Shown: one piece after another, positions 34,599 through 47,030 of the stretch
How positions within the stretch are numbered: position 1 is the stretch's first letter
Layout of the letters: each line of letters starts with the position of its first letter
Assembly (NCBI GenBank): GCA_963457665.1
Contig: OY735206.1
Span: 27,489,210 to 27,553,209, forward strand
Reading direction: 5' to 3'
DNA from: Thysanoteuthis rhombus
Lineage: Eukaryota > Mollusca > Cephalopoda > Oegopsida > Thysanoteuthidae
DNA: 64,000 bases
Translations under genes and position numbers: made by a program
The notes under the pieces: generated by a model
What the model was told of the DNA's origin: nothing
What the model saw: the letters and a program-made list of their open reading frames with translations, nothing else
Database searches by the model: none

Positions 34599-35960
34599 CT
34601 GGCAAAAGACAAGATAATAAGTGATAAATGAGAACAATGAGACCTACCACACTTGTTACTCTCATAGTTTCAGTAGCAACCATCAGCCAAGCCTTTTCTC
34701 TTCCTTTATTAAAATATAGTACATTAGACAAAAAATGATGATAAAATCATTAAAAAAAACAAGCTAAACCCCTGGAAATGCTACCGCTGCTGACAACTAA
34801 GATTAACCATTATCTCACGCCTTTTTTCTCTTGCTCTTTGCTATCCCTTCTAATCTTCCTTGCCCATCCATGTTTTTATCTAAATACTGAACTAATATGG
34901 ATTAGTTTCATATGATGAATTTTCCAATCCCTATCAGTAGACTACTTTTCTTTTCTCCCCATCTCTCTTCCAACACTCCAATTAAGCTAGCCAACACCTT
35001 TTTCTCCCTGCCAACAATTTTATCAAAGTATATAACTTTCTTTGCTCCCTCTCCCTTTGTACCCTTTTATCAAATAACCTAGCTTTCTTCGCCACCTCTC
35101 GCTCCCTACCCTCTTAATAAATTATTTAACCTTTCCCTTATGTTATTACTGAAAGCAAAGCAACTAAATGCAAGAATGAACAAGCAGAATAATCATAAAA
35201 TGTCTGAGTAATCTCTGAATTGAAGGTGTTATTTAATCAAACTCCATAAAACTTTTTTCTTATTAAAAAGTAAACATTATATTTATCAGAAATTATCACA
35301 ATCTAACCATATATGGAGCTTATAAGCAATTTTTTTCTGTTTATTTATACATCAGTTTGATAGCTCTCAAATGGGATGATTTCATTGGTTAATATACCTT
35401 CCTATTATGATATCAGAATGAAAATTATGTCATAGAAACTCTTTAGACTTCATGTCTGATCAAACATTAAAATGGCTTGAGGTGAGCTGAAATTTGGATA
35501 AAAAAAAAGCTGAAATTAGGATATTTGAATTATTGAAAATAAATGACCCAATAATATAATTTCAGGCTCCTTGTTGCCAATCCATACATAAATAACTAGC
35601 TTATTTTGGATAAGTATATCCTAGTAATGAAATAAAACATCTGTCTTTTGTTCTTCATCAGATTGCACACCATCGATTTGTCAAACTATGAAGGAAACAG
35701 TTCATCAAATGTGCCAAATTGATGTTTCAAATTTTTTTTTTTGATAAAAATCAGATTTGATTATTGCGTTCATTTCAAATGAATACTTTGTTAAATTACA
35801 TGTTTTAATAAAACAAATTATACTTTTGGAGCCTTTGTTTGCTGGTTAGACACCACTAGAGGTTTATGTACATCAAACCAAAGATTATTGATGCCTGGAC
35901 TGCGGTCAATTTAAAAAAAAAAAAAAAAAAAAAAAAAGGACATTAAAAATGCTTACTCAC

Positions 35961-35996
35961 CTATTCATATCAGGATATCTTCCTTCTTTAACAAAA
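35961..35996 (-). CDS. INPP4: INPP4 36-nt small exon
   Basis: Encodes FVKEGRYPDMN with split codons on both sides: GA/T (Asp) from the exon at 38833 and AG/G (Arg) into the exon at 34458. Acceptor is TTTTCTAG, donor GTGAGT. The length of 36 nt keeps the frame, so skipping it would delete 12 residues cleanly. It lies between the conserved LLHFEGLLS and FNIGIN blocks, where family members are variable. Confidence 0.85.
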
Positions 35997-37159
35997 CTAG
36001 AAAAGAGAAAAGAGTATGTAAACAATTGAATTTACTTAATTCACTTATGTTGTGTACATTATCAATACGAAGTCCATCTGAAATGTATCTTGCCATTTTG
36101 AATATCTTGAGGACCGTGACCTTGATGTAACTCTGGGATCAATCAGAGGGAACCTTACTGGGCATGTGTAAACAGACACTCTCTTATGGGGTTACTCAGT
36201 AAACAGTGAGATGCCACTGACTGAGCTTGTACACAGCATGGTTTAGAATTCAATATGACCAAGCTTGCCCATTTTTCACAGCCTGTGTAGAGTTTTCTGG
36301 CAAAACATTGCATCCAGAATGTCTACTTTACTTTCTTAGAGTTGTGTACTGAGACAATTTCCAACAAGAAGATAGCATCAGAATCACGATGAAAGATGGT
36401 GGTTCTCAATTACCATGTGGCATTCTCGGGCAAAAAGTAAAGTACAAGTTCAGATAGCATTCAAAAACTTTTTTTATTCATGACTAGCTTGTACGCTAAA
36501 GAACTTAATGCAGTTTGTGCATTTACAGCACTTATCATGAGTATTTGAACAAATAGAAATCTTGTTTATATGGATTAGTTTTGAGAGTTAAAAACAGGAA
36601 TTTCACACAAGAACCAAATTTTATTGTTATCAGCTTAGGGCAAGTGTTAAGGCATGCTTTTTCTATCCAGTCAAAATTTTGTTCAGAGTCAATCAAGGAG
36701 ATTGAAATTGTTAACTAACATTGTTATTAAGAAGAGTTGCCAAACTATTTACTTAAATAGCTTTATACTATACCAATAAATACTCGGTAACATTACAATC
36801 ATTGGTAAGGAGCTTGTGCTTGTTCAAATACTTGAACATATTTTGTAGATATAAACCAAGAAAATCTTTTCATCATTATAACACACATATATGAACAAAA
36901 TAACTATTTTCTATCAATATAACACACGCATAAATGAACCAAATAACTAACACAGTGTCAAGTTGAAGTGTCCAATCTGATTTATCAAATATTAGATGTG
37001 TTCAAAACCAAGTCAAAGTATATAATGTCCATTGCAAATGGTTCAAAGGCAAAAATATCCAACAAGTAAAACATCCACTGCAATAAGATTCAATGCTGCA
37101 CGCTCAGTCAATGCAACAAATTCTCTAGAACCGCATCTTTTTTTTCAACTGACTATAAC

Positions 37160-37388
37160 TGGCTATGTATTTGTTGTCACTGAGCTGGCTTTTTGTTAAA
37201 AATGTCCAATGCACAAACAACGCAGTGAGGTCAAATAATGCAAAAAAGACTAATACTGAGATATCCAAAGCTAAAACAGCCAATATATATATATATATAT
37301 ATATGTATGTGTATGTATGTATCCAATATAAAACAGGAATACAATAAAACAGAAACATAAATGAGTCTGTGTAGCAAATCCTCACTTC

Positions 37389-37460
<72 letters not shown>

Positions 37461-37735
37461 TACATACATACATATGTGTGTGTATACATGATACATGAGC
37501 ATGCATACATGTACACATGCCTTCAACCATTACTGAAGCTAAAATCATTTGTATGGTATCGCTTGAATTACTTTTTCACTTCTGTCATTAAGGGCCTGTT
37601 TTCAACAGACTTTCCCATTTTATTTGTTGTCGCTGATCAGGATTTTTGAATCTTGTTAAATTGTCCAATGCAAAAAAGGCCAATGGAAAAACGTCTAATG
37701 TAGTAGGGTCCAATAATGCAAAAAGGGTCAATACA
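37160..37735. repeat. Two related blocks flanking a long TA array
   Basis: About 115 bp at 37165-37280 (TATTTGTTGTCACTGAGC, then AATGTCCAATGCA and AATAATGCAAAAAAG) recurs at 37620-37735 in the same orientation and order. A TA/CA array at 37386-37470 lies between. Within each block the unit TCCAATGCAAAA is itself repeated imperfectly. Confidence 0.65.
37386..37470. repeat. (TA)n-(CA)n microsatellite
   Basis: About 29 TA units then a short CA run. Confidence 0.9.
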
Positions 37736-37739
37736 TATA

Positions 37740-38240
37740 TATACATATGTGTGTGCGTAGTTATGTACTATACATCGATTGTATGTAAGTCTGCAGGGGA
37801 GTGTGTTCTATGGATGTACGGGTGTAAATGGGTTGCGTGTACACAGTTTATGTGTATCTGTGTGTCTTTGGGGCATGTGCAAGGTATACGTGTGGATGCA
37901 GCATGTATTTATATATCTAAATGTGTACATGTATACACAAGTTGCACTCTGTGTTTGCATGTAAGGTTTATGCGTGTGCGTATATGGCATACATAGGGAA
38001 AGTATACATGCTAATATGCAGAGAGTTAGAACATGATAAGTGTGTATGTTTGCATACATGCAGTTTGTGTAAGCGTATATATGTGCATATATGGCCTGTA
38101 CGTATATGTGAAGACGTAGCATATGTGTATGTAAATAAGGTGTATGTTACTAGATATGATACTAGTATGTTTGTATGTATCTGCATGTGTGTTGGTGAGT
38201 ACGGTGCATATATATTGGGTGTGCAGCATGTCTAACGTAT
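37740..38240. repeat. Degenerate TG/TA-rich cryptic simple sequence
   Basis: About 500 bp of alternating purine-pyrimidine sequence (ATGTGTATGT-like) with no fixed unit. The overlapping open frames on both strands are Cys/Tyr/His/Val-rich translations of it and are not genes. Confidence 0.75.
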
Positions 38241-38399
38241 GTATGAGCATATGCATATTCTTCAGGCTACATATCTTTGAAAAACAGTGGTTATATATAG
38301 TTGTCTGATTATGTGACGTTACCTGGTAGGGCCCCTATCCTTTCCACATTGGCTTGTCACCACCTTTTTTTATTCATACTGGTGTACCCTCACTACAAT

Positions 38400-38587
38400 G
38401 TTGCCAGATTTGGCTAAAAGAGATCATTCAAGTGACCTAACCGAAGCAGGCATTGGAATAGGATTGAATTTGGAAATTGAGCAAGTCTCGAGGTAGAGGT
38501 TTAATACAAGCCTCTCAAGGCTGGCATACTTCAAAAAGTTGGTATTGAAGCTTTGCTAATTATTGTCCCTTCTGGCCAAATCTGGTA
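38400..38587. repeat. Long-arm foldback element, copy 2 (short right arm)
   Basis: The left arm GTTGCCAGATTTGGC runs through GAAGCAGGCATTGGAATAGG to GAATTTGGAAATTG. A single core unit (GTCTCGAGGTAGAGGTTTAA) follows. The right arm is shortened and ends TGGCCAAATCTGGTAA. Same family as 20693 and 50631. Confidence 0.7.
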
Positions 38588-38832
38588 AGCCTGCTTATGC
38601 ATGCCACTCACATTTTTGCTGGGTTGCCTTAGAAGTTGGAATCTTCCATCTTCTCGGTTGTTCCAGACTTCTGTCCTCGGCTAATTGTACCATTTTGGAC
38701 ATTCTGACTCGGGAGGGGTAGTGGTGATGATGGACCTTACCCTGCTACGCTGCCCCAAAACGTCTTGGCAGAGAGGCAGAGACCTCTACATTTTAAAGAA
38801 GCAAACAACAACAACCGAGTCAAGCTACTCAC

Positions 38833-39077
38833 TCTGTGAGTTCCAGCGAAGGTTTGAGGTCCTGAACATCATCCTTGCACACTAACTTGAACTTGATATT
38901 ACTGAGGTCCTCAACGGCAATTGACATGTCTTCTATCATAGCCATCTCTTCCGTATGACAGCTCAACAATCCTTCAAAGTGGAGCAAGATACCAACCTCA
39001 CACAACTGCTTCAAAAACTCTTCATTTTCCAGATTATCATAAATTTTGGCCACAAAACCAGCTGTAGCCACAGTCAC
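38833..39077 (-). CDS. INPP4: INPP4 exon (LLHFEGLLS segment)
   Basis: Reads VTVATAGFVAKIYDNLENEE then FLKQLCEVGILLHFEGLLSC and HTEEMAMIEDMSIAVEDLSN. This is the family block FL.QL...G.L.QFE.LLS.Y.EE..MLEDM..G..DL. Starts phase 0 after a TTTCAG acceptor and ends ACAGA before donor GTGAGT. Confidence 0.95.
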
Positions 39078-39697
39078 CTGAAATAGAATTAAAACATTTC
39101 TTGTATGAATTTTGTAAGACAGGATGTCTCAACTTTCAAATTCATAGACTATAAATTTGATCAGTTCATCTGTGGCCTATTGTCCACACTTCCACAGATC
39201 TTCATTGAGATTCATAGATATTGTGTGTACAGTCACAATCATATACATAAATGTAAGTGGCAAAATGGAAACATCACTGACTCGAAAAGAAAATTCCTGG
39301 ATCCGGGCCAAAATCTAAGCAATTCTTCCTTATTCCATTGCAAACACTCCCCCAAACTTTCATGAAATCCATTCAGTACTTTCAGAGATATAGAGTGGAC
39401 AGACAGACACAAAGACATAGAATATCAAATACATACACCAACTTCATTGATAGAAGTAAAATATTAAAGTAATTAAAAACTAGCTGTTTTTATAGCCTTG
39501 CATGATCATTTTCTATTCACTTTGGCCAACAAGACATAAGGAACATTTTATATCTGGCCAACCACCAAAAGAGTTCATTGATCCATGGTCTAGTATCTAT
39601 GATAAAAATGTAATACTAATTCAGCAGAGCTATATCAACCCGTAATAATTAGATATATAGTCAGCATCAAAAGAGAACATGAAGGATTATCACTTAC

Positions 39698-39766
39698 TGC
39701 ATGACAAAAAGCAATGTCTCGTCTGTATTTAATCGTCTGAAGCATATGCATATGTTCACGGTTCTC
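39698..39766 (-). CDS. INPP4: INPP4 small exon (YRRDIAFCHA segment)
   Basis: Sixty-nine bases, phase 0 on both sides, reading ENREHMHMLQTIKYRRDIAF then CHA. It matches the family pattern (Q)YRRDV.FCQ.LT. The donor is GTAAGT. The 931 bp between here and 39077's neighbour shows no other exon. Confidence 0.9.
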
Positions 39767-40035
39767 CTACAATAACAAAAACAATCAGATTGTGTTAAAA
39801 TAGTTTGTCACTCAATATACATAACAAGAGAAGAACAGGCTGTTCAAAACCTGTAACGTTGGTTATACAATTTTTGACAACATTTGGCAAAAATTGTTTC
39901 TGTAATGAAACTATTTGCAGCCAAATGATTTTCTAAGTTGATCCCTGTTAAAATGTTTGAAACCAGAATAATCATTGCATAATAAATAAAACAATGTATA
40001 TGGTCCGAAATGCAATATAATTCATTGGCAAATGA

Positions 40036-40038
40036 AAA

Positions 40039-40101
<63 letters not shown>
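40036..40101. repeat. (TA)n microsatellite
   Basis: About 32 TA units in an INPP4 intron. An open frame at 40042-40317 on the minus strand runs out of it; its KKVQSVDKKEKEEW stretch has an acceptor but no usable donor and is not needed to join the flanking exons. Confidence 0.85.
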
Positions 40102-40102
<1 letters not shown>

Positions 40103-40849
40103 GTGTATACATTATCATAAACACTGCATAGTCTGCTTTCTTTCATGTACATACTATTTTGAAAATTGATTTGAAAAAGGAATAATAGGGCATAAGTGTA
40201 ACTCAAAAAAATAGGAAAAAAAAGTCCACTTTTCTCCACCCACTCTTCCTTTTCTTTCTTATCAACACTCTGAACTTTTTTCAGTTCAGTCTGAAAGGAA
40301 AAGATTTTAGCATTCATGGACCTATCATTACTGATCTGAGTGTAGTTTGTTTTTGCTTTTTTCAGTCAGATAATCAAAAGAAAACAAACGTCATTTTTGA
40401 AACTCTTAAGAAACAACGTTTTTTCGAAGATTGGAACCAAATGTGACTATTTGGGAGTTTATCGACAATTTAGAGCAACAATCAATGATTATCGAAGCTC
40501 TAACATACATACGGACAACCATAGGCTTGCTTACAAGTACATAATAAAAGACTAAGGAAAAATATTAATACTATTATAACAGCCAAAAGTTCTGTCAAAA
40601 CATTGGTAATATAAAATCTTAAAATCATTTTAAAAATACAGGAATACCTTGAATAATGTGGTTTTATGATCAATGCAAGTTTTGATATCGTGCAATTAAG
40701 ATATTGCTATACAAATTGACTTGACTAAGTTTGATCTGAAAAAAAGCCTTTAAATTATGAAAAGTCCTTGAAGAGTGCAGTTTCAAACAGTGCAGAAAAT
40801 TTTAGAGTGAATCAACCATACCATTCAAGGTATACATGTATTTACTTAC

Positions 40850-41047
40850 CAACAGCAGTAAGAAGGTCATTGAGAGGTTTGCCCTCTTGAAAAGAATCTC
40901 AATGAATTTTTGTAGTTCAATAACCCTGGGGCTAATCTCACTGAGCCATTTTGGAATATCCATGGGATTATTCTTATTCTGAATCAGATCCTCCACAAGT
41001 GACATCAGGCACATAGCTGCAGCCTCAGTATTTACACAAGACATGTC
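40850..41047 (-). CDS. INPP4: INPP4 helical exon
   Basis: Reads DMSCVNTEAAAMCLMSLVED then LIQNKNNPMDIPKWLSEISP, ending FKRANLSMTFLLLL. Sixty-six codons, phase 0 on both ends, acceptor TTGCAG, donor GTAAGT. It occupies the less conserved helical region before YRRD. Placement rests on frame, order and the final hydrophobic MTFLLLL matching the family's MVFLLM-type segment. Confidence 0.88.
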
Positions 41048-41094
41048 CTGCAATAGAGTACAAAAGAAATTTTTTTTCAAAACCAGAAATAATT

Positions 41095-41268
41095 GAACAG
41101 GTTACTCAATAGAAACTGTCAGATGATGAACATATTTTGGTAGCATGCCATGTTATGGGTGATCAATTAATTATAAGTCTGAATTATGAACACATTTACG
41201 CATAATGAGGAGAAATGTTCAAATTTTCAGCCCACTATCTTCATTTATAAAACCTGTAGATGTGGCAC

Positions 41269-41318
<50 letters not shown>

Positions 41319-41345
41319 GCTGCTAGGCAGAACCACTTGAAAACT
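41095..41345 (+). repeat. Repeat family D, copy 3, with internal TA/GATA array
   Basis: Contains CAATAGAAACTGTCAGATGA and TAGCATGCCATGTTATGGGT. A (TA)n(GATA)n array at 41272-41317 interrupts the copy. Confidence 0.55.
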
Positions 41346-43631
41346 AAAGAAACATATGAGGATTTCTAATAGAATTTGTTTGATATCATATCAATTGTAA
41401 CATTAGAAAAAGGTAAACCATCAAAATTCTGTCTAAGTGAAAATAATTTATAAGAGTATTCTTGTCTTAGAATGGTGTTTCTGAATGTGAAGCCCATGAC
41501 CCATAAGGGGGCAATTGAAATAAATGGAGGGAGGGGGCAATCAGTAATTTGAGCGTGAAGAGTGAATAAACAATCTGTGGCTCAAAACTAAGTCATATAA
41601 AAAAGAAAGAACCGAGTAGATGTCATGAAACAAGGGGACTTATGACTTGAGCTAATTAAAATAGAGACTGAAAGCAAGACTTTTTGTAGCAAACACCTTG
41701 CTCAAGGGTCTTGCTTGACAATTTGAATTTATTATATTCCAGAGAATATTATAAATTCAAAATGATGTTGTTATAGCATATCATATTTCATTAAAATTTT
41801 ACACTTGATTAAAAATTTTTTCTTGCCACTGGAATTATTGTTGATTTGGTTTTTCTTACTCCTTGATTTGAAACTTTGTATCGAGGTGAATTTCTGAATT
41901 CAATATTATTGTCCCTCTTCAACATATTTAGTCTAATATAGTAAGATAGACATATATTTTGAAGTGTGGAGGTGGGGCATGGGGCGAAAAGGTCAAGAAT
42001 CACTGTCCTGGAGGTACTTCCAAAATCCTTGGAATAAATTTCAGAATGTCACCCTGTCTTGAAAGAATAAACCCTACCCATGAGTGTCCTCCGTTCGGTC
42101 TCTACAGACAATGGGACATCACTATCAATGGATCATACCTGGGTGAAGCGTATGGAGATCCTGCAATACCTAGTCATTAGAGTTACCTCCCCTGGTCTCA
42201 CTGTAGGAAAACAGAGAGCAATTTGTCTGACATCAGCTTGGTTGCAGGAGCTGCCAGAAGGATGTCAAATTGAGCATCAAACTGCCTTAAAGGAGCACCA
42301 GTCTTTTTTTAGGAAACAGAGTTCTCCTTCTAGACTGGTTGCCTTTTCGAGGCTAGAGTCTGCACTGCTATTTCACCCAGAGAAAATAGCCCTGACCAAA
42401 GTTTGAACTTGGGTCACACCTACGATACAATGGCTTTCAATATGGTTTGGCTTCGCAAGCAGAAATATTTTGGGGTTTTCCTCAAGATGCTAATGGAGCT
42501 GATGCAACAAATGGCCCTCAGGTCTGCGCAATGAGGTTATTGAAGTTTTAGTGGTGTGCGTGTGACTAACTCCATCCTTTAAACCAAGTGTTTGCATGCT
42601 GTAACCCACTGAAACAGGACAATGGGAGCATGCTTCAAGGTTGAACGTTTTATAGTGGAGTCTCCCTCTCTTGAGCAGATACAACAAGTTGGCAGTAGAG
42701 TTGGCTGACATAGGTACTATTTATTACATAATGCCAAAGGTTGAGCAGAATATGGTTTGATACTTTGACCAGTACATGCTTACTATCATGTGCCAATTAA
42801 ATATCTAGTTAAAAAAATTTAAGCTATGATATTTGAATAATACAAGATAACTCTGTGTCTGGTTGGATCATCCTTTGAGAGAATATCAATACATATTAGA
42901 CAATTGGATGTAACTGAAATGAACCCAGATTTTTCATGCATTAATAAATAGATAAAAAATATTAGGTAGACTACTCTATAATCAGCATTTAATAGTTATC
43001 TCCCTTGTAAAAAAGGGGTCATTATAATATAATTAGGTTTGCACAGATACCATACAAGTTACCAGAAACCAGAATTTATTCTGCATTAGTTAAGTTGGCA
43101 CATTTTAGCCTTATTTTAATTTAACACTTTTGGCTACAATGCACCGTTTCGGCTATTTAGAAGCCATACACAGGATGAAAAGAATAACTCTAAGTATTAA
43201 AAAGATAGAGGAAGTCAGATAGTCATTATCAGGTTGAGCGTGAATGCAGACCCCACATTAGCATTATTCAGCTGAAATTGAACAGATTCTCTTTGATTTC
43301 TCGAGGTTAGTGCATTTTAGGTACCTTAATTGAATACTTCTGCTACAAAATACCATTACAGTTACTTGGAAATCACAAACAGACAAAAAGTATCAGACCT
43401 TTAGAATTACACAGAAATAGATGGAAATCATTATTATCAGTGTGAGCGTGAACGCAAACCTCACACTATTATCATTCAGTTGCAAATTCTAATCTCCCAG
43501 AGTCTTTTTGCATTCTTTATGTTAGCACATTTCTGAGGTGCCTTAATTTAGAACCTCTGTTATGGTTACAGATAAACAGAATCAAACTTAATATTATATA
43601 GATATAGAAGATATGACTGCTATAGACTTAC

Positions 43632-43958
43632 CCAAGGTTCAATGGTAGGGCTACGCACAAAGTTGCTGCCAGTCCAACGCCAGTTATTACTATCAGCAGT
43701 AGCCTTCCCATCTGCAGTGATTGGTCCCGCAGAAGAATTAGAAGCAGCAGCGGAAGAATTAGAAGCAGTAGAGTCTGAAGCAGTGGTAGCAGAAGTAGCC
43801 ATAGAAGTACTGTTAGGGGGTACAGTGGACAATTGATTTTGAGTGGAAAGTTTCATGCCCATCGCAAAGGTGGAAGAAGCTTCGGTTCTTGCACGCATAT
43901 GCTGAGCAGAGGCTTCATTAAATATTGGACTGTCACAGACTTTTACCAATTCTTTAAC
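43632..43958 (-). CDS. INPP4: INPP4 exon with Ser/Ala/Thr-rich linker
   Basis: One hundred and nine codons, phase 0 at both ends. Starts VKELVKVCDSPIFNEASAQH, where the family has LV.VCD..L....., then a low-complexity stretch of Ser, Ala, Thr and Asn of about 45 residues (codons about 32-77). It ends NNWRWTGSNFVRSPTIEPW, where WTG matches the family's ARWTG. The acceptor follows an unusually long poly-T tract (complement of 43961-43980), the donor is GTAAGT. The linker looks like a lineage-specific expansion. Confidence 0.9.
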
Positions 43959-43984
43959 CTAAAAAAAAAAAAAAAAAAAGTAAA

Positions 43985-44430
43985 AACAGGTCTGAATAGT
44001 TACTGAACAAAAACTGTCACATGACCAACATCTTTTGGCAACTTACCTTGTTGGGAGGGTGATCAATTAAAAAATTTGAAAATGGGGTGATCAATGAATA
44101 AATTACTTCTCTTGTCTATTGTTGGACAATGATTACAAATTAAAAAGTCAGAATTTTCATGAAAACAAGTGAGAACACAGCCAATCACAAAGCAAGGGGA
44201 CAATTTTGCATAAACTTACAATATGAATTTGAAAAAAAAAAACGAAACCATTGTTGGAAAAATGAAAAGAAAAAAGTCTTTACATAATAGGGCGTAATAG
44301 TTTCAATTTTTAGCCTCTAACCTCCATTGGTACGGTCTGTATGCATGACACATATGCAGATAGCAAGCCAGATCCAATTAAAAACTGATAAAACCAATGT
44401 CATGTTCACAGTTTCTAACATCTGGCTGTT
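43985..44430 (+). repeat. Repeat family D, copy 4
   Basis: Starts CAGGTCTGAATAGTTACTGA with ACTGTCACATGACCAACATC, ends near TGTTCACAGTTTCT. It begins about 30 bp upstream of the INPP4 exon acceptor at 43958, beside its poly-T tract. Confidence 0.6.
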
Positions 44431-44489
44431 TTCCTTTCTTTTTTTTTTTTCATCAACTTTATTAAGTCTGTTGCTGTTATGCAAAAAGA

Positions 44490-45020
44490 CAAAAGACATG
44501 GTGATTGAAGGGCCTTATCTTGCTATGCTGGCCCATGACATCTTTTTAAGGTGGGGGGAGGTGGATACATGCCTTTCTCAAGGGCATTAAAGCAAAGTAA
44601 ATATAAAACATCTCATCCAGAGTTTGAACTCAGTCAGCCAATCTCATTCTCAATGCCATTAACTGCTTGGCCTTAGATAAAATAAAAAAAAGCATAAGTG
44701 AAGGAGGTGAAGCGTTCAACTATAGGAGACAACTCCCATCAGAGAATGAATTTCCTTTGCATGCATCAGCTCAGTGATCATTGGTCTCAAGTCAGGTCAA
44801 GACCAGGACTCTATTCCTACAAGTTTTTATGACTACCATCAAGGCAGGATACAAGTCACCCAGAACAAATACCTTCACCCAAATAACACAGCTTTGAGTG
44901 TATTCAATTAGCAGCTGGGTGCACAGAAAAATCTGTCTTAATGCAGAGTTTTACAGTCTTCATTCATACCTGGTATCTAACCCTGGACCTCCTCCTGTGA
45001 GGCAGACTTGCAAATCATTT
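44490..45020 (-). repeat. Two tRNA-derived SINE copies
   Basis: The 44700-45020 part matches SINE family E at 25820-26165, with minus-strand B box GGTCCAGGGTTAGATACC. The 44490-44680 part has its own minus-strand tRNA-like head (GGCCAAGCAGTTAATGGCAT, GAGTTCAAACTC), and its body resembles 38700-38790. Confidence 0.6.
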
Positions 45021-45070
45021 CACTATCAGAGCAGACAAAGAAAATAGAGCAAAAAAAGAAGAAAACTTAC

Positions 45071-45348
45071 CTTAGCATTAAGCTGCTCCATAGCGTCTTT
45101 TAATTCAGCTGGCGTTCCCTGCATGGCTACACGACACAGACGAACACACTTATCATGCACACCTTGTTTTAATGCCGCCATTTGGTTGAGCAGATGGCAA
45201 GCCTTTTCTAATTTGGTTTGCTTGCCCAAAGTGCTTTCGGCAGTGTGAAGCTCTCGAAGCTCATCCAACAAACGCAACAGGCCACCAGATTTGAATTTTT
45301 GTGAAAAAGCAGCCAAGGAACCATGAGTGATGGAATCATAACAGCAGG
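45071..45348 (-). CDS. INPP4: INPP4 exon (FKSGGLLRLL segment)
   Basis: Reads CCYDSITHGSLAAFSQKFKS, then GGLLRLLDELRELHTAE, then a Lys/Gln/Leu-rich helix to MEQLNAK. The family has 'TVGAPAAH..GFK.GGLR.LL', so AAFSQKFKSGGLLRLL is a clear match. Two bases at the start complete a Thr codon from the exon at 46629. It ends on AAG before GTAAGT. Confidence 0.93.
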
Positions 45349-46628
45349 CTGAAAAGTAATAAACATTGCTTCAAAAATTTTGGGAGGCTTGATTTTTAGG
45401 AAATTTTTCTTCAATTATATAATGTTCTAAAATTGTAATCTACTCACGCATAACCTGAATACATATCATTCTTTAAAGATACAATGCTAGTTAATAATAA
45501 TTGACAATGCTCGATTGAGGAAATTTTAAAAACAATATTACAACTCATACTACTTGTATACGTAAAATGAATATAATGATATTAATCAGAGAAATATGGG
45601 AAAATAATCGCCCACTCTACCTCAAAACCAATATTCCCTCTAATTGTTTCATGGTCTGCATGGGACTAAAAAGCCTGTGAGCAACTAGAAAAGGGGAGTG
45701 TGTAGAAAATATTTTCACTTTTAAGATGATCATTGATTTATTTTTCATCTAGAAGTTCATGGAACAGAGGTTACTTACTTATAAAAAAGTTTTGGTACAC
45801 TGACAACTGCTTGTTTGGGCACACAGGTCTATCATTACTGCTTTTATTATTGAACCTTTTCTTCATTCTAAACTTTCAAAATTCAAGTGCAGCCAGAACT
45901 ATGAAGCATATTTTTTCCTCCTTTTCATCTCATTTATTCAGTCTATTCACTTCATTCACCGCAACACTTATGAAATGAGAATCAGGTTTGAAAGTAGTTA
46001 TTAGGGCCTTTGCGTTACTGGCGACTGTTTATATATACTGCAGTATATTTTAGCCCAGAATTTTCAGGGGAAAAAACAGATAATACTAGGAGAAATTCAG
46101 TATTTGAAAACACAGGAATACCTTGATTGGTGGAGGTTTTGATGAAGTACACTTAAGGTATTTGCTGTACAAATGTAACTGAGTATAAGCTGAAAAATTA
46201 AAAGCACGTTAAATCAAAAAAAGACCTTGAAATGTACAGAAAATTTTGGAACGAATCAACTGCACTAATCAAGGTATACCTGTACATTCATTTTATTCAC
46301 CCAAGTAAGGCAAAAGCAGTGATTTTTTGGTTTTTCTTTTTGAGGTGAAGCCAATTCAGAGTAACTAGCTGATGGTAAACTTGATTCCTTTTTTTTTCTT
46401 CTCTTAACTGTTAATTTCATATCAAAAAATTGAGACCTTAAGAACAAGGGGAATAAATACTGATCAAAGTTTAAATTTCTTCTATTCCAACTGAAATGAT
46501 AATTTTAACAAGTTTTGTTTCCTTCAAAGAAGAGCTCTGCAGTCAATAAGGAGCAGTATCAAGCTGTTCATGACATTTAGTGATTTAAATTGTAAAAAGG
46601 AGAGAGATAGACAAGGGTGAGCACTTAC

Positions 46629-46736
46629 TGGTATTTGTATTTTCATCTATTAACTGCATTCTCTGGAGATGCAAGTTAATTGGAACAAACTCGTACTGTT
46701 TGTCAAACTTTGTGCTACTGGCCCGAAACAGAGATT
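46629..46736 (-). CDS. INPP4: INPP4 exon (FVPINLHLQRM segment)
   Basis: Reads ESLFRASSTKFDKQYEFVPI then NLHLQRMQLIDENTNT. 'FVPTNLHIQRM' is a hallmark of INPP4 proteins. Both split codons (Glu at the start from 56173, Thr at the end into 45348) join. The intron to the next upstream exon is about 9.4 kb, the longest seen in this gene. Confidence 0.95.
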
Positions 46737-47030
46737 CTACAATAGAATTGTCATGGTTATTCAACAAAACATTCTTTCCAACATTTATAACAATCAAGAA
46801 AAAGTTTTTCTAACCCTCAAATTCATATAAATAAAATAAAATGTCAATTTCAAGAGGAATAACTTCTGATCAAAATTATTATTATTATTTGGAGAATTCT
46901 CTAATTCTCTTAAAAATTCAGGTCACAGAAGAAGAGTTCAACAATTTTTTATGCTAATCATTGAAGAGTTCCACTGTCAGTTCCAAGCAGCTAATGAAAT
47001 TGGGAGTTGAATATTAATTAGTACCTCACA

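Noticed and set aside
37808-38256. Several overlapping open frames of 60-104 codons on both strands
   Set aside because: Translations of alternating TG/TA simple sequence.
40201-40310. Minus-strand KKVQSVDKKEKEEW stretch after an acceptor, between two INPP4 exons
   Set aside because: No usable donor, and the exons at 40850 and 39766 already join in phase.
42080-42406. 108-codon plus-strand frame starting MSVLRSVSTDNG
   Set aside because: No family resemblance. It lies among SINE-like segments with a B-box-like end near 42400, so it is probably a repeat.
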